A stretch of DNA of 64,000 bases from Verrucomicrobiaceae bacterium (GCA_016713245.1 JADJPM010000001.1:62001-126000); one strand, 5' to 3'. Positions 51,201-59,141 are shown, numbered from the stretch's first letter. Made by a program: numbers and translations. Notes: generated from the sequence alone by a model not told the origin.

Positions 51201-52789
51201 TCGCCCAGCGCACAAAGCTCGATGCGAAGCAGATCGCGCCGTTGCTGGTCGAAACCGCGAAGCAGATGCTCAGGAGCGCGGACGCCCTCGTCCGCAATCA
51301 ATCGCTGGGCCTCATCAGCGGCTTCCAACTCACCGCGCTGGAAGCAGATTTGATCGCGTTGCTCAAAAACGACCAAGGCGGACGAGGCGTCCGCGCTCCC
51401 ATCCTCACCACCCTCCGCGACCTCCGCAGCGCCGAAGCCGATCTCTTCGCGTCCCTCGCTCAGTCCGATCCCGACGCTCTCACCCGCGATGCCGCGCTCG
51501 AAGCCCTCGCCGCCTCTCGTGCACCCGATGCAGGAACCAAACTCCTCGCGCTCTATCCCTCGCTTCAGCCGCCGCAGCGCCGCAGCGCCCTCAACGCGCT
51601 CTCCAGCAGCAAAGCCGGCGCTTCCGCCATCACCACCGCCCTCACCGACCACCGCTTACCGTCCACTGATCTGGACGGCCCCACCGTCGAACGCCTCGCC
51701 ACCGTGCTCGGCGATGATCCCGCGCTCGAAAAACTCCAACAGCAGCTCGGCGGCATCTTCCGCGAGGTCTCGCTGTTCGACGGCCAGGACACCGCTTGGG
51801 TCGATTCGAAGATCACGCTCGATGGTCCCTTCACCGTCGAGGCCTGGGTGCGGCTCGCGCCCGGCATCGGCAATGAAGACAGCCTGCTCGGTGTGAAGGG
51901 CGGCGTGGATATGAATTTCTTCGGCGGCAAATTCCGCGTCTATGCCGGTTCCGAACTGAAAGACGTCTGCGTGGCCACCAAACCCATGACGCCCGATCTT
52001 TGGACCCACCTCGCCGTCACCCGCGACGACAAGGGCCACATCCGCATCTACCAAAACGGCGAACTCGACGCCACCGGCACCAAACCCGCGCCCGCCAAGT
52101 GGGAAAACTGCCAGATCGGCTGGAGCGGCCCGGCCAAAGGCACTGAGGGTGTCATCACCGAGTTTCGCGTGTGGAAGACGGCTCGCAGCGCTCAGGAGAT
52201 CCGCAGCGGCTTTGATAGGTCCTATGCGTCACATGAGTCCCATAAGACCTATCTCAAAGCGGGGGAGAAACTCGGCAAAGGCGCCCGAATCGCCAAAACC
52301 ATCGACACCCCGCCGCTGCTCACCGAAGAAGCCGCGAAGGCCCTCGACACCAAATTCGCCAAATTCACCGCCTTGGCCCCGAAAGGCGATCCGCAGGCCG
52401 GAAAAGCTCTCAGTGCTCTTTGCATGGCCTGTCATCAAATCGGCAGCGCCGGCGGTCAAATCGGCCCGAACCTCTCTGGTGCGGGCGCGATGGGCCTGGA
52501 GGCTGTTTTGCGCAACATCCTCACGCCGAACGCCGCCATGGAGCCCGGCTACCGCATCTACCGCGTCGAAATGAAAAACGGCGACCTCATCGACGCCTTC
52601 TTCGTCAGCGAAGACAAAGACGCCGTCGTCATCCGCCAAGCCGGCCTCCCCGACCGCCGCGTCCCCAAAGCCGACATCCGCAGCACCAAATTCATCCGCC
52701 GCTCCCTCATGCCCGAAGGCCTGCTGGATGCGCTTCCTGATCAAAGCGTGGCCGATTTGCTCGCCTACCTGATGACGTTGAAGGGCTAG
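48296..52789 (+). CDS. Giant secreted PVC-type heme-binding protein (DUF1080, propeller, LamG-like, cytochrome c)
   Basis: A 1497-residue secreted protein. Order: signal peptide (1-20), DUF1080/3-keto-glycoside-hydrolase-like domain (22-213), beta-propeller of the PVC 'membrane-bound dehydrogenase' type (about 250-640, with DSHLFPHQFTRAPGGWIWMAQG), helical HEAT-like region (about 660-1130), LamG/concanavalin domain (about 1158-1305), and a C-terminal cytochrome-c-like heme domain (CMACH at 1376-1380, followed by SAGGQIGPNLSG). This is a signature architecture of Planctomycetes and Verrucomicrobia, thought to act on carbohydrates at the cell surface, perhaps feeding electrons to the respiratory chain. 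It contains an in-frame palindromic insert (49907-49970) and a stretch of unusual codon use (about 50340-50805). Confidence 0.85.
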   Translation: MRRPLSLLALCSLLSALCHAEPVSLFDGKTLESWDFDPAMWRVEDGVITGGSTTEKIKKNDFISTKKSYQNFELKLKIKVSGDPKTGMLNSGIQIRSVRADGGAMSGYQIDCGAGWFGKIYDEHRRNKVIWAPTPEQQAALDKAIDVFGWNEYRIRAEGPRIQTWINGVLCIDYTETDPNIALDGHIAPQVHSGGVCLVQVKDVTIEELPATPGIPTWEKVGHPKPKAAFQNEKGKKRDTSYNDVQGTAKSAAEQQKLFHLPEGYEIELVVQESEGLGKFVSVYFDQRGRLWTQTALEYPVDSNENPAAAEAVYAGKGKDKVLVYPRESLNGKIPAGGLTNGTVFADGLAIPLGILPWGNGDTCYVQHGHDLKLYKDTNGDGKADTFDVVLTGFGVQDSHLFPHQFTRAPGGWIWMAQGLFNNSKVHKPGSDVVVDWPKCSMARMRPDGSEFEVISTGPNNIWGLVITGEGETFIQEANDYGYPVMPFHEYAYYPGGMEALKKSYQPDFPPQTDVRMGGTGLSGLALIESGSLSPAEVGVKASADAGTAEGRLKAGLQPTYSMAVANPIISKIQTLAMHRDGAYWKLAQLPDLITCDDPFFRPVALTNGPDGCIYIVDWYNKIISHNEVPRAHPDRDKTRGRIWRVKTKAAKTEVADFTKMSTEELVAMLGTEPVAKAHLVWQTLADRFEKLPLNTANRLYGVRSKDDTQEMEKEGRFIKALEDCIKGIGSGDTRKVSALWIWASIRRPMDMTRLSSASPSVRKAILDPTRRKPNFISRMDEAQLMALINDSSPEVRQLLVHKIAAWFETEIRGNTYLGDKLLPKPNQITFQILGNLLAFAKPSLTNGPTIQSSRGTKQIPVREAYDREFERFLVRMFLERHPDVVAKFLDSEAAAKLPVEARVLASLALEPKASASRVAKLLPQLDRAPNDEELLRLAQFPAEPGVGEALQALLTHEKSRAAVAEKLVAQRTKLDAKQIAPLLVETAKQMLRSADALVRNQSLGLISGFQLTALEADLIALLKNDQGGRGVRAPILTTLRDLRSAEADLFASLAQSDPDALTRDAALEALAASRAPDAGTKLLALYPSLQPPQRRSALNALSSSKAGASAITTALTDHRLPSTDLDGPTVERLATVLGDDPALEKLQQQLGGIFREVSLFDGQDTAWVDSKITLDGPFTVEAWVRLAPGIGNEDSLLGVKGGVDMNFFGGKFRVYAGSELKDVCVATKPMTPDLWTHLAVTRDDKGHIRIYQNGELDATGTKPAPAKWENCQIGWSGPAKGTEGVITEFRVWKTARSAQEIRSGFDRSYASHESHKTYLKAGEKLGKGARIAKTIDTPPLLTEEAAKALDTKFAKFTALAPKGDPQAGKALSALCMACHQIGSAGGQIGPNLSGAGAMGLEAVLRNILTPNAAMEPGYRIYRVEMKNGDLIDAFFVSEDKDAVVIRQAGLPDRRVPKADIRSTKFIRRSLMPEGLLDALPDQSVADLLAYLMTLKG
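49907..49970 (+). repeat. Palindromic repeat-like element read in frame inside a coding sequence
   Basis: Terminal 8-bp inverted repeats GTTGGAGT (49907-49914) and ACTCCAAC (49963-49970), with further dyads such as GGCTTCAGCC inside. It encodes a 21-residue Ala/Gly/Glu-rich stretch between ALIESGSLSPA and QPTYSMAVANP, in a loop of the propeller domain, without disturbing the frame. Short dispersed palindromes of this general kind are common in these genomes between genes; one inside a gene is unusual. Confidence 0.55.
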
Positions 52790-53145
52790 CAGCCATCACG
52801 AACACGCAGCTTTTGATCTTCGACGATCCAAAGCTTCCCGAGCAGCTTCTCCTCGGTCATCAGCGGCAGCACTTTCAGCAGCAACGCTTGCACGGTGGCG
52901 TTATCTTGTCGGGGCGGACGAAGGACGATGATGCCCGGATACCCGGCGGGCGGGTAGTTTTGAATATTGGAGAAATCCAGGTCGAGCGTGACCAGCACCC
53001 GGCCTTCGCTTTTGACCACCTCGGCGACATTCGAATCGGGAAAGCCGCTCATGTCTTGCTCGTCGATGCTCATCGCATCATGCCCATGCTGTCGCAGCAG
53101 TTCCGCCACGGTCACCGACAGATTCTCGTCAGTCTTGAACTTCAT
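52786..53145 (-). CDS. PIN-like toxin, DUF5615 type
   Basis: A 119-residue DUF5615 (PIN-like) protein. Acidic candidates are D7/E8 in KFKTDENLSV, D34-D38 near DAMSIDEQD, and the LVTLDLDFSN motif; C-terminal part is helical. Members form the toxin half of a TA pair with DUF433 antitoxins (VapBC45-like). It lies one base after the antitoxin gene and ends inside the last codons of the giant PVC gene on the other strand. The ATG at 53145 is the natural start; the frame is open to 53253. Confidence 0.8.
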   Translation of the reverse strand: MKFKTDENLSVTVAELLRQHGHDAMSIDEQDMSGFPDSNVAEVVKSEGRVLVTLDLDFSNIQNYPPAGYPGIIVLRPPRQDNATVQALLLKVLPLMTEEKLLGKLWIVEDQKLRVRDGC

Positions 53146-53146
53146 C

Positions 53147-53374
53147 TCAGGCAGCGAGCGGGAAGCACTCTTCACGCGCAAGCTGCGCTGCATACGAAAC
53201 GGCGGCCTGCACATCGGCCAATTCCAGAGCTGGATAATGCTTCCTGAGATCATCCGGCGACATTCCAGCCGCCAGATTGTCCAGAACGACAGAGACCATC
53301 ACCCGCGTGCCAGCGATGCAGGCGCGACCGTGGCAGATGGCCGGATCGGAAGAGATGCGCTTGTTCCAGTTCAT
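53147..53374 (-). CDS. DUF433-type antitoxin
   Basis: A 75-residue DUF433 protein (MNWNKRISSDPAICHG, CIAGTRVMVSVVLDNLAAGM, helix PDDLRKHYPALELADVQAAV). DUF433 antitoxins have a DNA-binding fold and neutralise the PIN-like DUF5615 toxin, which follows after one base. Start at ATG 53374 preferred over 53446. Together with VapBC, HicAB and the RelE/ParE pair it makes four TA modules in the window. Confidence 0.8.
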   Translation of the reverse strand: MNWNKRISSDPAICHGRACIAGTRVMVSVVLDNLAAGMSPDDLRKHYPALELADVQAAVSYAAQLAREECFPLAA

Positions 53375-53398
53375 GCGGATAGTTTGATCGGAAACGAC

Positions 53399-53419
53399 GG
53401 ACTTGGCAAGTCCCGCTCC
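53399..53419 (+). repeat. Short palindromic repeat, copy 1
   Basis: A palindrome GGACTTGGCAAGTCC followed by CGCTCC, 21 bases shared with copies 2 and 3 near 54.7 and 55.4 kb. It lies between the divergent DUF433 and NMP-kinase-like genes. Possibly a REP-like dispersed element. Confidence 0.6.
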
Positions 53420-53436
53420 CTGCGATAAGCCCACCC

Positions 53437-54645
53437 ATGTCATCAACCGCCCCCGAAACCTCTCCCAAACCCGTCGTCCCGGCTGATTTGGAGATCAAAG
53501 ATGCCCAGCTCATCTTCAACCATGTGTGGAAGCAGCTCGAAGCCGATTACGGCCGCGAAAAACTGCGCTTCCCGAAGGAGCTGATCCTGCTCGGTGGGGC
53601 ACCGGGCGCGGGCAAGGGCACGAACACGGACTTCATCCGCAAGGTGCGTGGCATTGATGCGCAGCCCATCGTCGTCAGCGCCTTGCTCGACACGCCGGAG
53701 GCCCGCGAAATCAAAGCCCGCGGCGGCATGGTGGGAGATCGCGAGGTCGTGGGCATCCTCATGCGCAAGCTGCTGGAGCCCGAGCAGCAAAACGGTGCCA
53801 TCCTCGACGGCTTCCCGCGCACCAAAGTGCAGGTCGAGTGCCTCAAGATGCTCTTCGACAAGATGGTGCGCCTGCGCCGCGACTTCCTCGACACACCGGA
53901 CGCCGCGCACTTCAAGCAGCCCATCTTCCACATCATGGTGCTCTTTGTCGATGAAGCCGAAAGCATCGCGCGACAGCTCAAGCGCGGCCAGGAAGTGCTC
54001 GCTCACAATGCGGAAGTGCGCAGCTCCGGCCTCGGCGAGCTTTGGGAAGAACGCGCCACCGACTTCGATCCCGCGCTGGCGCGGAATCGCTACAAGGTCT
54101 TCAAAGAGAAGACCTACGACGCGCTCGTCTCGCTGAAGGAGATCTTCCATTACCACTTCATCAATGCGCAGATGCCGCTGGAGTTGGTCCAGGAGAACAT
54201 CGTCAAAGAGCTGGAGTATCAAAGCTCCCTCGAGCTCGATCCGCGCACCTTCGACCTCCTGCGCAAGCTCCCGCTCGCCAGCGAGATCATCCGCCACGCG
54301 CGACAGGACCTCGTGCGCCGCCTCGATGCCTACAAGGTCGAAAAACCCGAGCTCATGCAGGCCGTCGTCACGTTCATCGAGACCAAAATGATGCCAATCA
54401 TCGTCCGCCACGCCATCTCCGGCCGCGCCGACATCAACACCGAGGACAAGCTCTTCCACGACCCCGAGGCCCTCGCCATCCTCATCGACATCTTCTCCGA
54501 ACGCGGCTTCCACGCGAAGACCGATGTGCATCTCATCGAGATCCCCGACCGCTTTGATCTTCAAACCGGCAAGATCGAGTGCCGGAAGAAGAAAGTTTTT
54601 CGCATCGCTGTGCAGTTCAAAGGCTCCGAGATCAGGCGTGGGTGA
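53437..54645 (+). CDS. Adenylate-kinase-like nucleoside monophosphate kinase with long C-terminal extension
   Basis: A 402-residue protein. Residues 45-245 resemble adenylate kinase: P-loop LLGGAPGAGKGTNTDF (51-66), ILDGFPRTKVQVE (122-134), and a LID-like segment ARQLKRGQEVL. The C-terminal 150 residues (from about 250) have no clear homology to me and end in a beta-rich segment. Normal adenylate kinases are about 215 residues, so this is either a fused kinase or a related zeta-type kinase. Substrate and role are unknown. Divergent from the DUF433/DUF5615 pair. Confidence 0.7.
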   Translation: MSSTAPETSPKPVVPADLEIKDAQLIFNHVWKQLEADYGREKLRFPKELILLGGAPGAGKGTNTDFIRKVRGIDAQPIVVSALLDTPEAREIKARGGMVGDREVVGILMRKLLEPEQQNGAILDGFPRTKVQVECLKMLFDKMVRLRRDFLDTPDAAHFKQPIFHIMVLFVDEAESIARQLKRGQEVLAHNAEVRSSGLGELWEERATDFDPALARNRYKVFKEKTYDALVSLKEIFHYHFINAQMPLELVQENIVKELEYQSSLELDPRTFDLLRKLPLASEIIRHARQDLVRRLDAYKVEKPELMQAVVTFIETKMMPIIVRHAISGRADINTEDKLFHDPEALAILIDIFSERGFHAKTDVHLIEIPDRFDLQTGKIECRKKKVFRIAVQFKGSEIRRG

Positions 54646-54657
54646 TGACCAAGGAGA

Positions 54658-54712
54658 GGCACTTGCCAAGTGCCTCCGACCAAGCCGGGACTTGGCAAGT
54701 CCCGCTCCTTGA
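54658..54712 (+). repeat. Short palindromic repeat, copy 2 (with a second palindrome)
   Basis: Two palindromes in tandem: GGCACTTGCCAAGTGCC (54658-54674) and GGGACTTGGCAAGTCCC (54687-54703). Bases 54682-54712 are identical over 31 bases to copy 3 at 55410-55440. The Uma2 gene lies between the two copies, about 728 bases apart. Confidence 0.8.
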
Positions 54713-54753
54713 TTCTTGCCACAAGCGTTCTAGCGACTTAGGATCAATCCATC

Positions 54754-55401
54754 ATGGTCGCCCTAGCCTCCAAATCCGTGAAAACCGCTCAGCGCAGTGC
54801 TTCGCCGAGATCCCGGCAGACTGGCGTCGTGCAGCAGGAGTCGCGTCCCCTCCCGCCGCCGCAGCCGTTCCGCTTCACGGTGAAGGATTACTACCGCCTC
54901 GGCGAGATCGGCATCCTCAAGGAGGACGACCGCGTGGAGCTCATTCAAGGAGAAATCGTCATGATGCCGCCCATCGATATTACCCACGCTCAAAGCACTG
55001 ACCGGTCGTTCAAGAGTCTGTTTCGCAGCTTGGGAGAGAAGTTTGACGTTCGTTGTCAGTTGCCCGTCAGGCTCGGCCAGGTGAGCGAACCCGTTCCAGA
55101 TGTTTCCATCGTTAAAGCGCAGAGCTACCGGACCAACCATCCGACTGCTGCTGAAACACTTCTGATCGTAGAGAATTCAAACACCTCCCTCAAAGACGAT
55201 CTCGGTCGCAAAAAGCTGATGTATGCCTCCGCGGGCATTCCCGAATACTGGGTGGTCGATTTGAATGCCCGCGTGCTGCACGTCTTCGCCCGCCCAAAAG
55301 GCGGCGACTACCTCGATCACCGCATTCATGAGGAGAAGGAAACCGTTCAAAGCATCACCTTGAAGCCTCTGAAGGTCAAAGTGGCGGAGCTGCTGCCGTG
55401 A
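54754..55401 (+). CDS. Uma2-family (DUF820) putative nuclease
   Basis: A 215-residue PD-(D/E)XK-fold protein of the Uma2/DUF820 family. Candidate catalytic residues: E62 in DDRVELIQGE, D116 in EPVPDVSIV, E140 in LLIVENSNTS and K153/K154 in GRKKLMYASAGIPEYWVVDL. The first 35 residues are a Ser/Thr/Pro-rich lead. The family is abundant in cyanobacteria and PVC bacteria, with no clear function; a nuclease is assumed from the fold. It is flanked on both sides by 31-base identical palindromic repeats, unusual for a housekeeping gene. Confidence 0.78.
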   Translation: MVALASKSVKTAQRSASPRSRQTGVVQQESRPLPPPQPFRFTVKDYYRLGEIGILKEDDRVELIQGEIVMMPPIDITHAQSTDRSFKSLFRSLGEKFDVRCQLPVRLGQVSEPVPDVSIVKAQSYRTNHPTAAETLLIVENSNTSLKDDLGRKKLMYASAGIPEYWVVDLNARVLHVFARPKGGDYLDHRIHEEKETVQSITLKPLKVKVAELLP

Positions 55402-55409
55402 GGTGGCCC

Positions 55410-55440
55410 AAGCCGGGACTTGGCAAGTCCCGCTCCTTGA
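55410..55440 (+). repeat. Short palindromic repeat, copy 3
   Basis: 31 bases identical to 54682-54712, containing GGGACTTGGCAAGTCCC (7-bp stem, GGC loop). It lies between the Uma2 gene and tgt, in the same orientation as copy 2. Confidence 0.8.
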
Positions 55441-55456
55441 ACGAGCACATCGAGTG

Positions 55457-57109
55457 ATGCCTCCTTCCCGTCTCGATTTCCAACTGCAAGCACGTGCCAG
55501 CGGCTCGCGGGCACGTGCGGCGACGTTTCGGACGTTGCATGGGGTGATTCAGACGCCGCTGTTCATGCCGGTGGGCACGCAGGCGACGGTGAAGGCGCAG
55601 ACGCCGGAGTCGCTGGCGGCTTCGGGATCGCAAATTTTGCTGGCGAACACCTACCACCTGCTGCTGCGACCGGGGCCGGAGGTGTTTGAGAAGATGGGCG
55701 GCATTCATCGCTTCATGAAATGGTCTGGATCGGTGCTCACGGACTCGGGTGGCTATCAAATTTTCTCGCTGCCGCATTCGCGGTCGATGACGGAGAAGGG
55801 AGCGGTGTTTCAAAGCTATGTCGATAACCGACGCATCCTGCTGAGCCCGGAGCTGAGCATTCAAACGCAGCGCAGCATCGGCAGTGACATCATGATGGTG
55901 CTCGACCAATGCATTCCGAGCACGGCGGATGAAAAGACGGCGCGGAAGGCTCTGCAGGTCACGCAACGCTGGGCCGCCCGCAGTCTCGCGGCTCGCGAGG
56001 ACTCACCGCAATCGCTTTTCGCCATTGTGCAGGGTGCCTTGTATCCGCATTTGCGGAAAGAAAGCGCCGCCGGGCTGGTCCCGATGCCGTTTGATGGCTT
56101 TGCGATTGGTGGATTGGCCGTGGGTGAGGAAAAACACCAGCGCGAGGATGTGTGCGAGCTCACCGCCGCGCTGCTGCCGGAGGATCGTCCGCGTTACCTG
56201 ATGGGCGTGGGCATGCCAATCGACCTTCTGGAGGCTGTGCATCGCGGGATGGACATGTTTGACTGCATCATCCCCACGCAGGTGGCGAAGCGCGGCACGG
56301 CCTTCACGTCGCGCGGCATCGTCGAGCTGCGCCGCAGCGTGTATAAATTCGCCGATGCGCCGCTGGATGCTGCCTGCACCTGCCCGGTGTGCGCCACGCA
56401 CTCGCGAGCTTACCTGCATCATCTCACCAAGACACAGGAGACGCTTGGCTGGACGCTCATCGGCCAGCACAACATCCACTTCTACCACCAGCTCATGCGC
56501 GAGATCCGTGCGAGCATCCTCGAGGATCGCTTTCTGACGCTCTACCACGAGAAGCGAGCCATCTTGGCCGAGGAGGATCTCGATCATCCGGTGAAGCCGC
56601 CGAAACGCGGTCAAAGCTCCACGGTGAACGAAATCGGCCGGTTTGAGCTTCACGGCTCGTCGATTCGTCATCTCGAAACCGGTGCCGTGGTGCCAGTGGA
56701 GGTCCGCGAGGAGCTTCCAGAGCTGGTGAAGCTGCTGAAGGCCAAAGACGAGACGCCGGTCATCGTCTTGGATGAAGGTCTTGGAGCTGGCGCGGCGGCG
56801 TTATCGGCCATTTTGGTCTATGAAGACCTCGCTCAAAAGCAGTCGGTGAGACCCATGCACATCGTGAGTGTGGCGGAGGATCTGGATGCCTTGCGGCTGG
56901 CTTTGACTCACAAGAAGATCTTCCCCTGGCTGCGTCATGGAGCTGCGGACACGCTGTTGCATCGCGGAGCATGGAAATCGAGGTTTTGTCCTGGCCTGAG
57001 CTGGAGCCTCTCAAAGGATGAGAAAATGCCGAAGCCGAATCTAGTGCTGCGGACGTTCAAGGTGGCCGCAGAGCATGAGGTGCAGGTGTTCGAGTTTGGT
57101 GCTCAGTGA
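55457..57109 (+). CDS. tgt: tRNA-guanine transglycosylase with a C-terminal methyltransferase-like extension
   Basis: A 550-residue protein. Residues 1-375 are a bacterial TGT: LTDSGGYQIFSL (94-105), VQGALYPHLR, MFDCIIPTQVAKRG (nucleophile region, D269), and the zinc site C307, C309, C312, H338 with the family's 26-residue spacing. TGT replaces G34 by preQ1 in tRNAs with GUN anticodons (queuosine synthesis). The extra C-terminal 170 residues contain a Rossmann-like VIVLDEGLGAGAAALSAIL segment and SVAEDLDALRLALTHK, suggestive of a tRNA-modifying methyltransferase (MnmC-like), a speculative call. Start ATG 55457; it overlaps fdhD by seven bases at the 3' end. Confidence 0.87.
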   Translation: MPPSRLDFQLQARASGSRARAATFRTLHGVIQTPLFMPVGTQATVKAQTPESLAASGSQILLANTYHLLLRPGPEVFEKMGGIHRFMKWSGSVLTDSGGYQIFSLPHSRSMTEKGAVFQSYVDNRRILLSPELSIQTQRSIGSDIMMVLDQCIPSTADEKTARKALQVTQRWAARSLAAREDSPQSLFAIVQGALYPHLRKESAAGLVPMPFDGFAIGGLAVGEEKHQREDVCELTAALLPEDRPRYLMGVGMPIDLLEAVHRGMDMFDCIIPTQVAKRGTAFTSRGIVELRRSVYKFADAPLDAACTCPVCATHSRAYLHHLTKTQETLGWTLIGQHNIHFYHQLMREIRASILEDRFLTLYHEKRAILAEEDLDHPVKPPKRGQSSTVNEIGRFELHGSSIRHLETGAVVPVEVREELPELVKLLKAKDETPVIVLDEGLGAGAAALSAILVYEDLAQKQSVRPMHIVSVAEDLDALRLALTHKKIFPWLRHGAADTLLHRGAWKSRFCPGLSWSLSKDEKMPKPNLVLRTFKVAAEHEVQVFEFGAQ

Positions 57110-57918
57110 GTCACCACGCGCCGCTCATGGGTATAAACATTCATCGTCTCGCCGCGAAGGAAGCCGATGAGGGTTTGGCCGGCATCGCGGGCGAAGTCGA
57201 TGGCGAGGCTGCTAGGGGCGGAGATCGCCGCGACGAGAGGAATGTCGGCGGCGAGGGCTTTTTGGATCATCTCGAAGGAGACGCGGCCGCTGAGCAGCAG
57301 GATGTGGCGGTCGAGCGGCAGCAGGTCGTGCATGAGCGCGTGGCCGAGGATCTTGTCGAGGGCGTTGTGGCGGCCCACGTCCTCGCGGGAGACGATGAGG
57401 TTGCCTTCGAGGTCAAAAACGGCGCAGGCATGCAGGCCGCCGGTTTTAGAAAAGGTCTCCTGCGTGGCGCGGAGCTTGTCGGGAAGTGAAGCGATCAATT
57501 TTGGCGAGACGCTCCACTCGGCGGTGACGGGCGGAAACTGGCCGAAGACGCTTTCGATGCTTGTTTTGCCGCAGAGGCCGCAACTGGAGGCGCTGAAGAC
57601 ATGCCGTGTGAGGGAGTCCCAGTTCACCACGGCGCCGCCGAGGAGCACATCGACGACATTGCCGTGCTTGTTGTTGATGCTGGGGCATTGCGAGACCTCC
57701 AAAATGTCTCGCGGATGCTTGACGACGCCTTCGCTGACGAGGAAGCCGGCGGCGAGTTCTTCGTCGTGGCCAGGCGTGCGCATCACCACGGCCACAGCGC
57801 GGCCTTCGACGCGGATTTCGAGCGGTTCCTCACGCGCGGCGACATCGGCGACCTCATGAAATGCGCCTGCGGCATCCACTTTGAGCACTTTGACGGCAGC
57901 ATCGGGTGGTGTTTCCAT
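57103..57918 (-). CDS. fdhD: FdhD, sulfurtransferase for formate dehydrogenase maturation
   Basis: A 271-residue FdhD with the conserved cysteine motif SSCGLCGKTS (C113, C116). FdhD transfers sulfur to the molybdenum cofactor of formate dehydrogenases. No formate dehydrogenase gene is in the window. Other conserved segments: EPLEIRVEGR, GFLVSEGVV, LIVSREDVGRHNALDKILG. Its start overlaps the lpxK stop by one base (TGATG), an odd pair of neighbours functionally. Confidence 0.9.
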   Translation of the reverse strand: METPPDAAVKVLKVDAAGAFHEVADVAAREEPLEIRVEGRAVAVVMRTPGHDEELAAGFLVSEGVVKHPRDILEVSQCPSINNKHGNVVDVLLGGAVVNWDSLTRHVFSASSCGLCGKTSIESVFGQFPPVTAEWSVSPKLIASLPDKLRATQETFSKTGGLHACAVFDLEGNLIVSREDVGRHNALDKILGHALMHDLLPLDRHILLLSGRVSFEMIQKALAADIPLVAAISAPSSLAIDFARDAGQTLIGFLRGETMNVYTHERRVVTH

Positions 57919-59141
57919 CAGGTGGACTCCATGAAATCAGCCGGCAGAATGCCGACGGGCACATGACGTGGCTCGGCGATGAGGCGCACGAGCTTGTCGA
58001 AGATCTCGCGACCTTTTACGATCTCGATCTGCACCCGCATGAAGTAGAAGGGCACATCCGCAGGCGGCAGTTTAGGAAAGCGCACAAAGTCCTTCTCGGT
58101 CGTGACCATGCAATGCACATCGCGGCGCTGACAACGCTCGATGAACTGCGTGATCTCCGGCCCGTGAAAGCGGTGATGATCGGGAAACCGCGCCGTGACC
58201 TCCACGCGGGCACCCAGGCGGCGCAGGCCATTCTCAAAACTCTCTGGCACGGCGATACCGCTCAAAGCGCCGACGAATTTGCCACTCATCTCGTCCAGGC
58301 CGAGCTTCGCACCGGTATAAATGTCCTCGAAGTGCATGGGGCGGTGGCGGCACTCGATGATCTCGGCAGCCTTGTTGTAACGGCGTATTTGCTTCACGAG
58401 ATCCTCGCTATCGCCATCGCTCTTCGTGATGAAGATGTAGCTGGCGCGGCGCAGGCTGCGCGGCGGCTCACGCAGGGTGCCGCGAGGAAGCATGTGGCCG
58501 TTGCTGCCGAAGGGCGCGGTCTTGTCGATGAGCACAATGTCATGCCGGTGCTTCAGTTTGAGATACTGCAAACCGTCATCGAGCACCAAAACGTCCGCGC
58601 CGAGATGCTTGATGGCATGCGCACCAGCTTTCACGCGGTTCTTATCTACCACGACGGGCACGCCGGGGCAGTTTCGAGCGAGCATGTAGGGTTCATCACC
58701 AGCCACATGCGAATCGAGCAGCACCTTCTCCCCATCGCTCACGATGCGTGGCGGGGATTCGGGCGGCTTTTCGGCAAAGCCAAGCTTCGCACCGATCCGC
58801 CTCAGCAGCGGAGCCTTCTTCTGGCGCTTGCTTTTGTAGCCACGGCTCAGGATGCAGACGCGGCGACCGCGTTCCTGAAGGGCTTTGGCCAGCATTTCGA
58901 CGACGGGCGTCTTGCCGGTGCCGCCAACAGTCAAATTACCCACGCTGACGACGGGCACGCCGAGATGATGATCGTGAATGAAGCGCTCGCGGTAGAGCTT
59001 CAATCGTAGCGAAACCACGCTCGAATAGACCACCGCCAACCCACGGAAGGCCACGCGCAGCAACGAAGCACGAATGCCGCGGCGGTTGTGCACCACCACT
59101 TCCGTCACAAAGTTTTCAAGGTCTTCCAGAGCTTCCTTCAC
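57918..59141 (-). CDS. lpxK: Tetraacyldisaccharide 4'-kinase
   Basis: A 407-residue LpxK. The Walker A is VGNLTVGGTGKTP (67-79), preceded by a membrane-associating N-terminus (about 25-48). The acceptor motif VLVLDDGLQYLKLKHRHDI is present, as is ITTEKDFVRFP-like (VTTEKDFVRF). It phosphorylates the lipid A precursor, which supports an LPS-type outer membrane. The N-terminus, about 45 residues before the usual start region, is rather long. Cotranscribed with fdhD through a one-base overlap. Confidence 0.9.
   Translation of the reverse strand: MKEALEDLENFVTEVVVHNRRGIRASLLRVAFRGLAVVYSSVVSLRLKLYRERFIHDHHLGVPVVSVGNLTVGGTGKTPVVEMLAKALQERGRRVCILSRGYKSKRQKKAPLLRRIGAKLGFAEKPPESPPRIVSDGEKVLLDSHVAGDEPYMLARNCPGVPVVVDKNRVKAGAHAIKHLGADVLVLDDGLQYLKLKHRHDIVLIDKTAPFGSNGHMLPRGTLREPPRSLRRASYIFITKSDGDSEDLVKQIRRYNKAAEIIECRHRPMHFEDIYTGAKLGLDEMSGKFVGALSGIAVPESFENGLRRLGARVEVTARFPDHHRFHGPEITQFIERCQRRDVHCMVTTEKDFVRFPKLPPADVPFYFMRVQIEIVKGREIFDKLVRLIAEPRHVPVGILPADFMEST

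Noticed and set aside
54658..55440. Insertion sequence carrying the Uma2 gene
   Set aside because: No transposase and no inverted terminal repeats around it; the flanking copies are direct and individually palindromic, so only a looser 'cassette' idea is kept.
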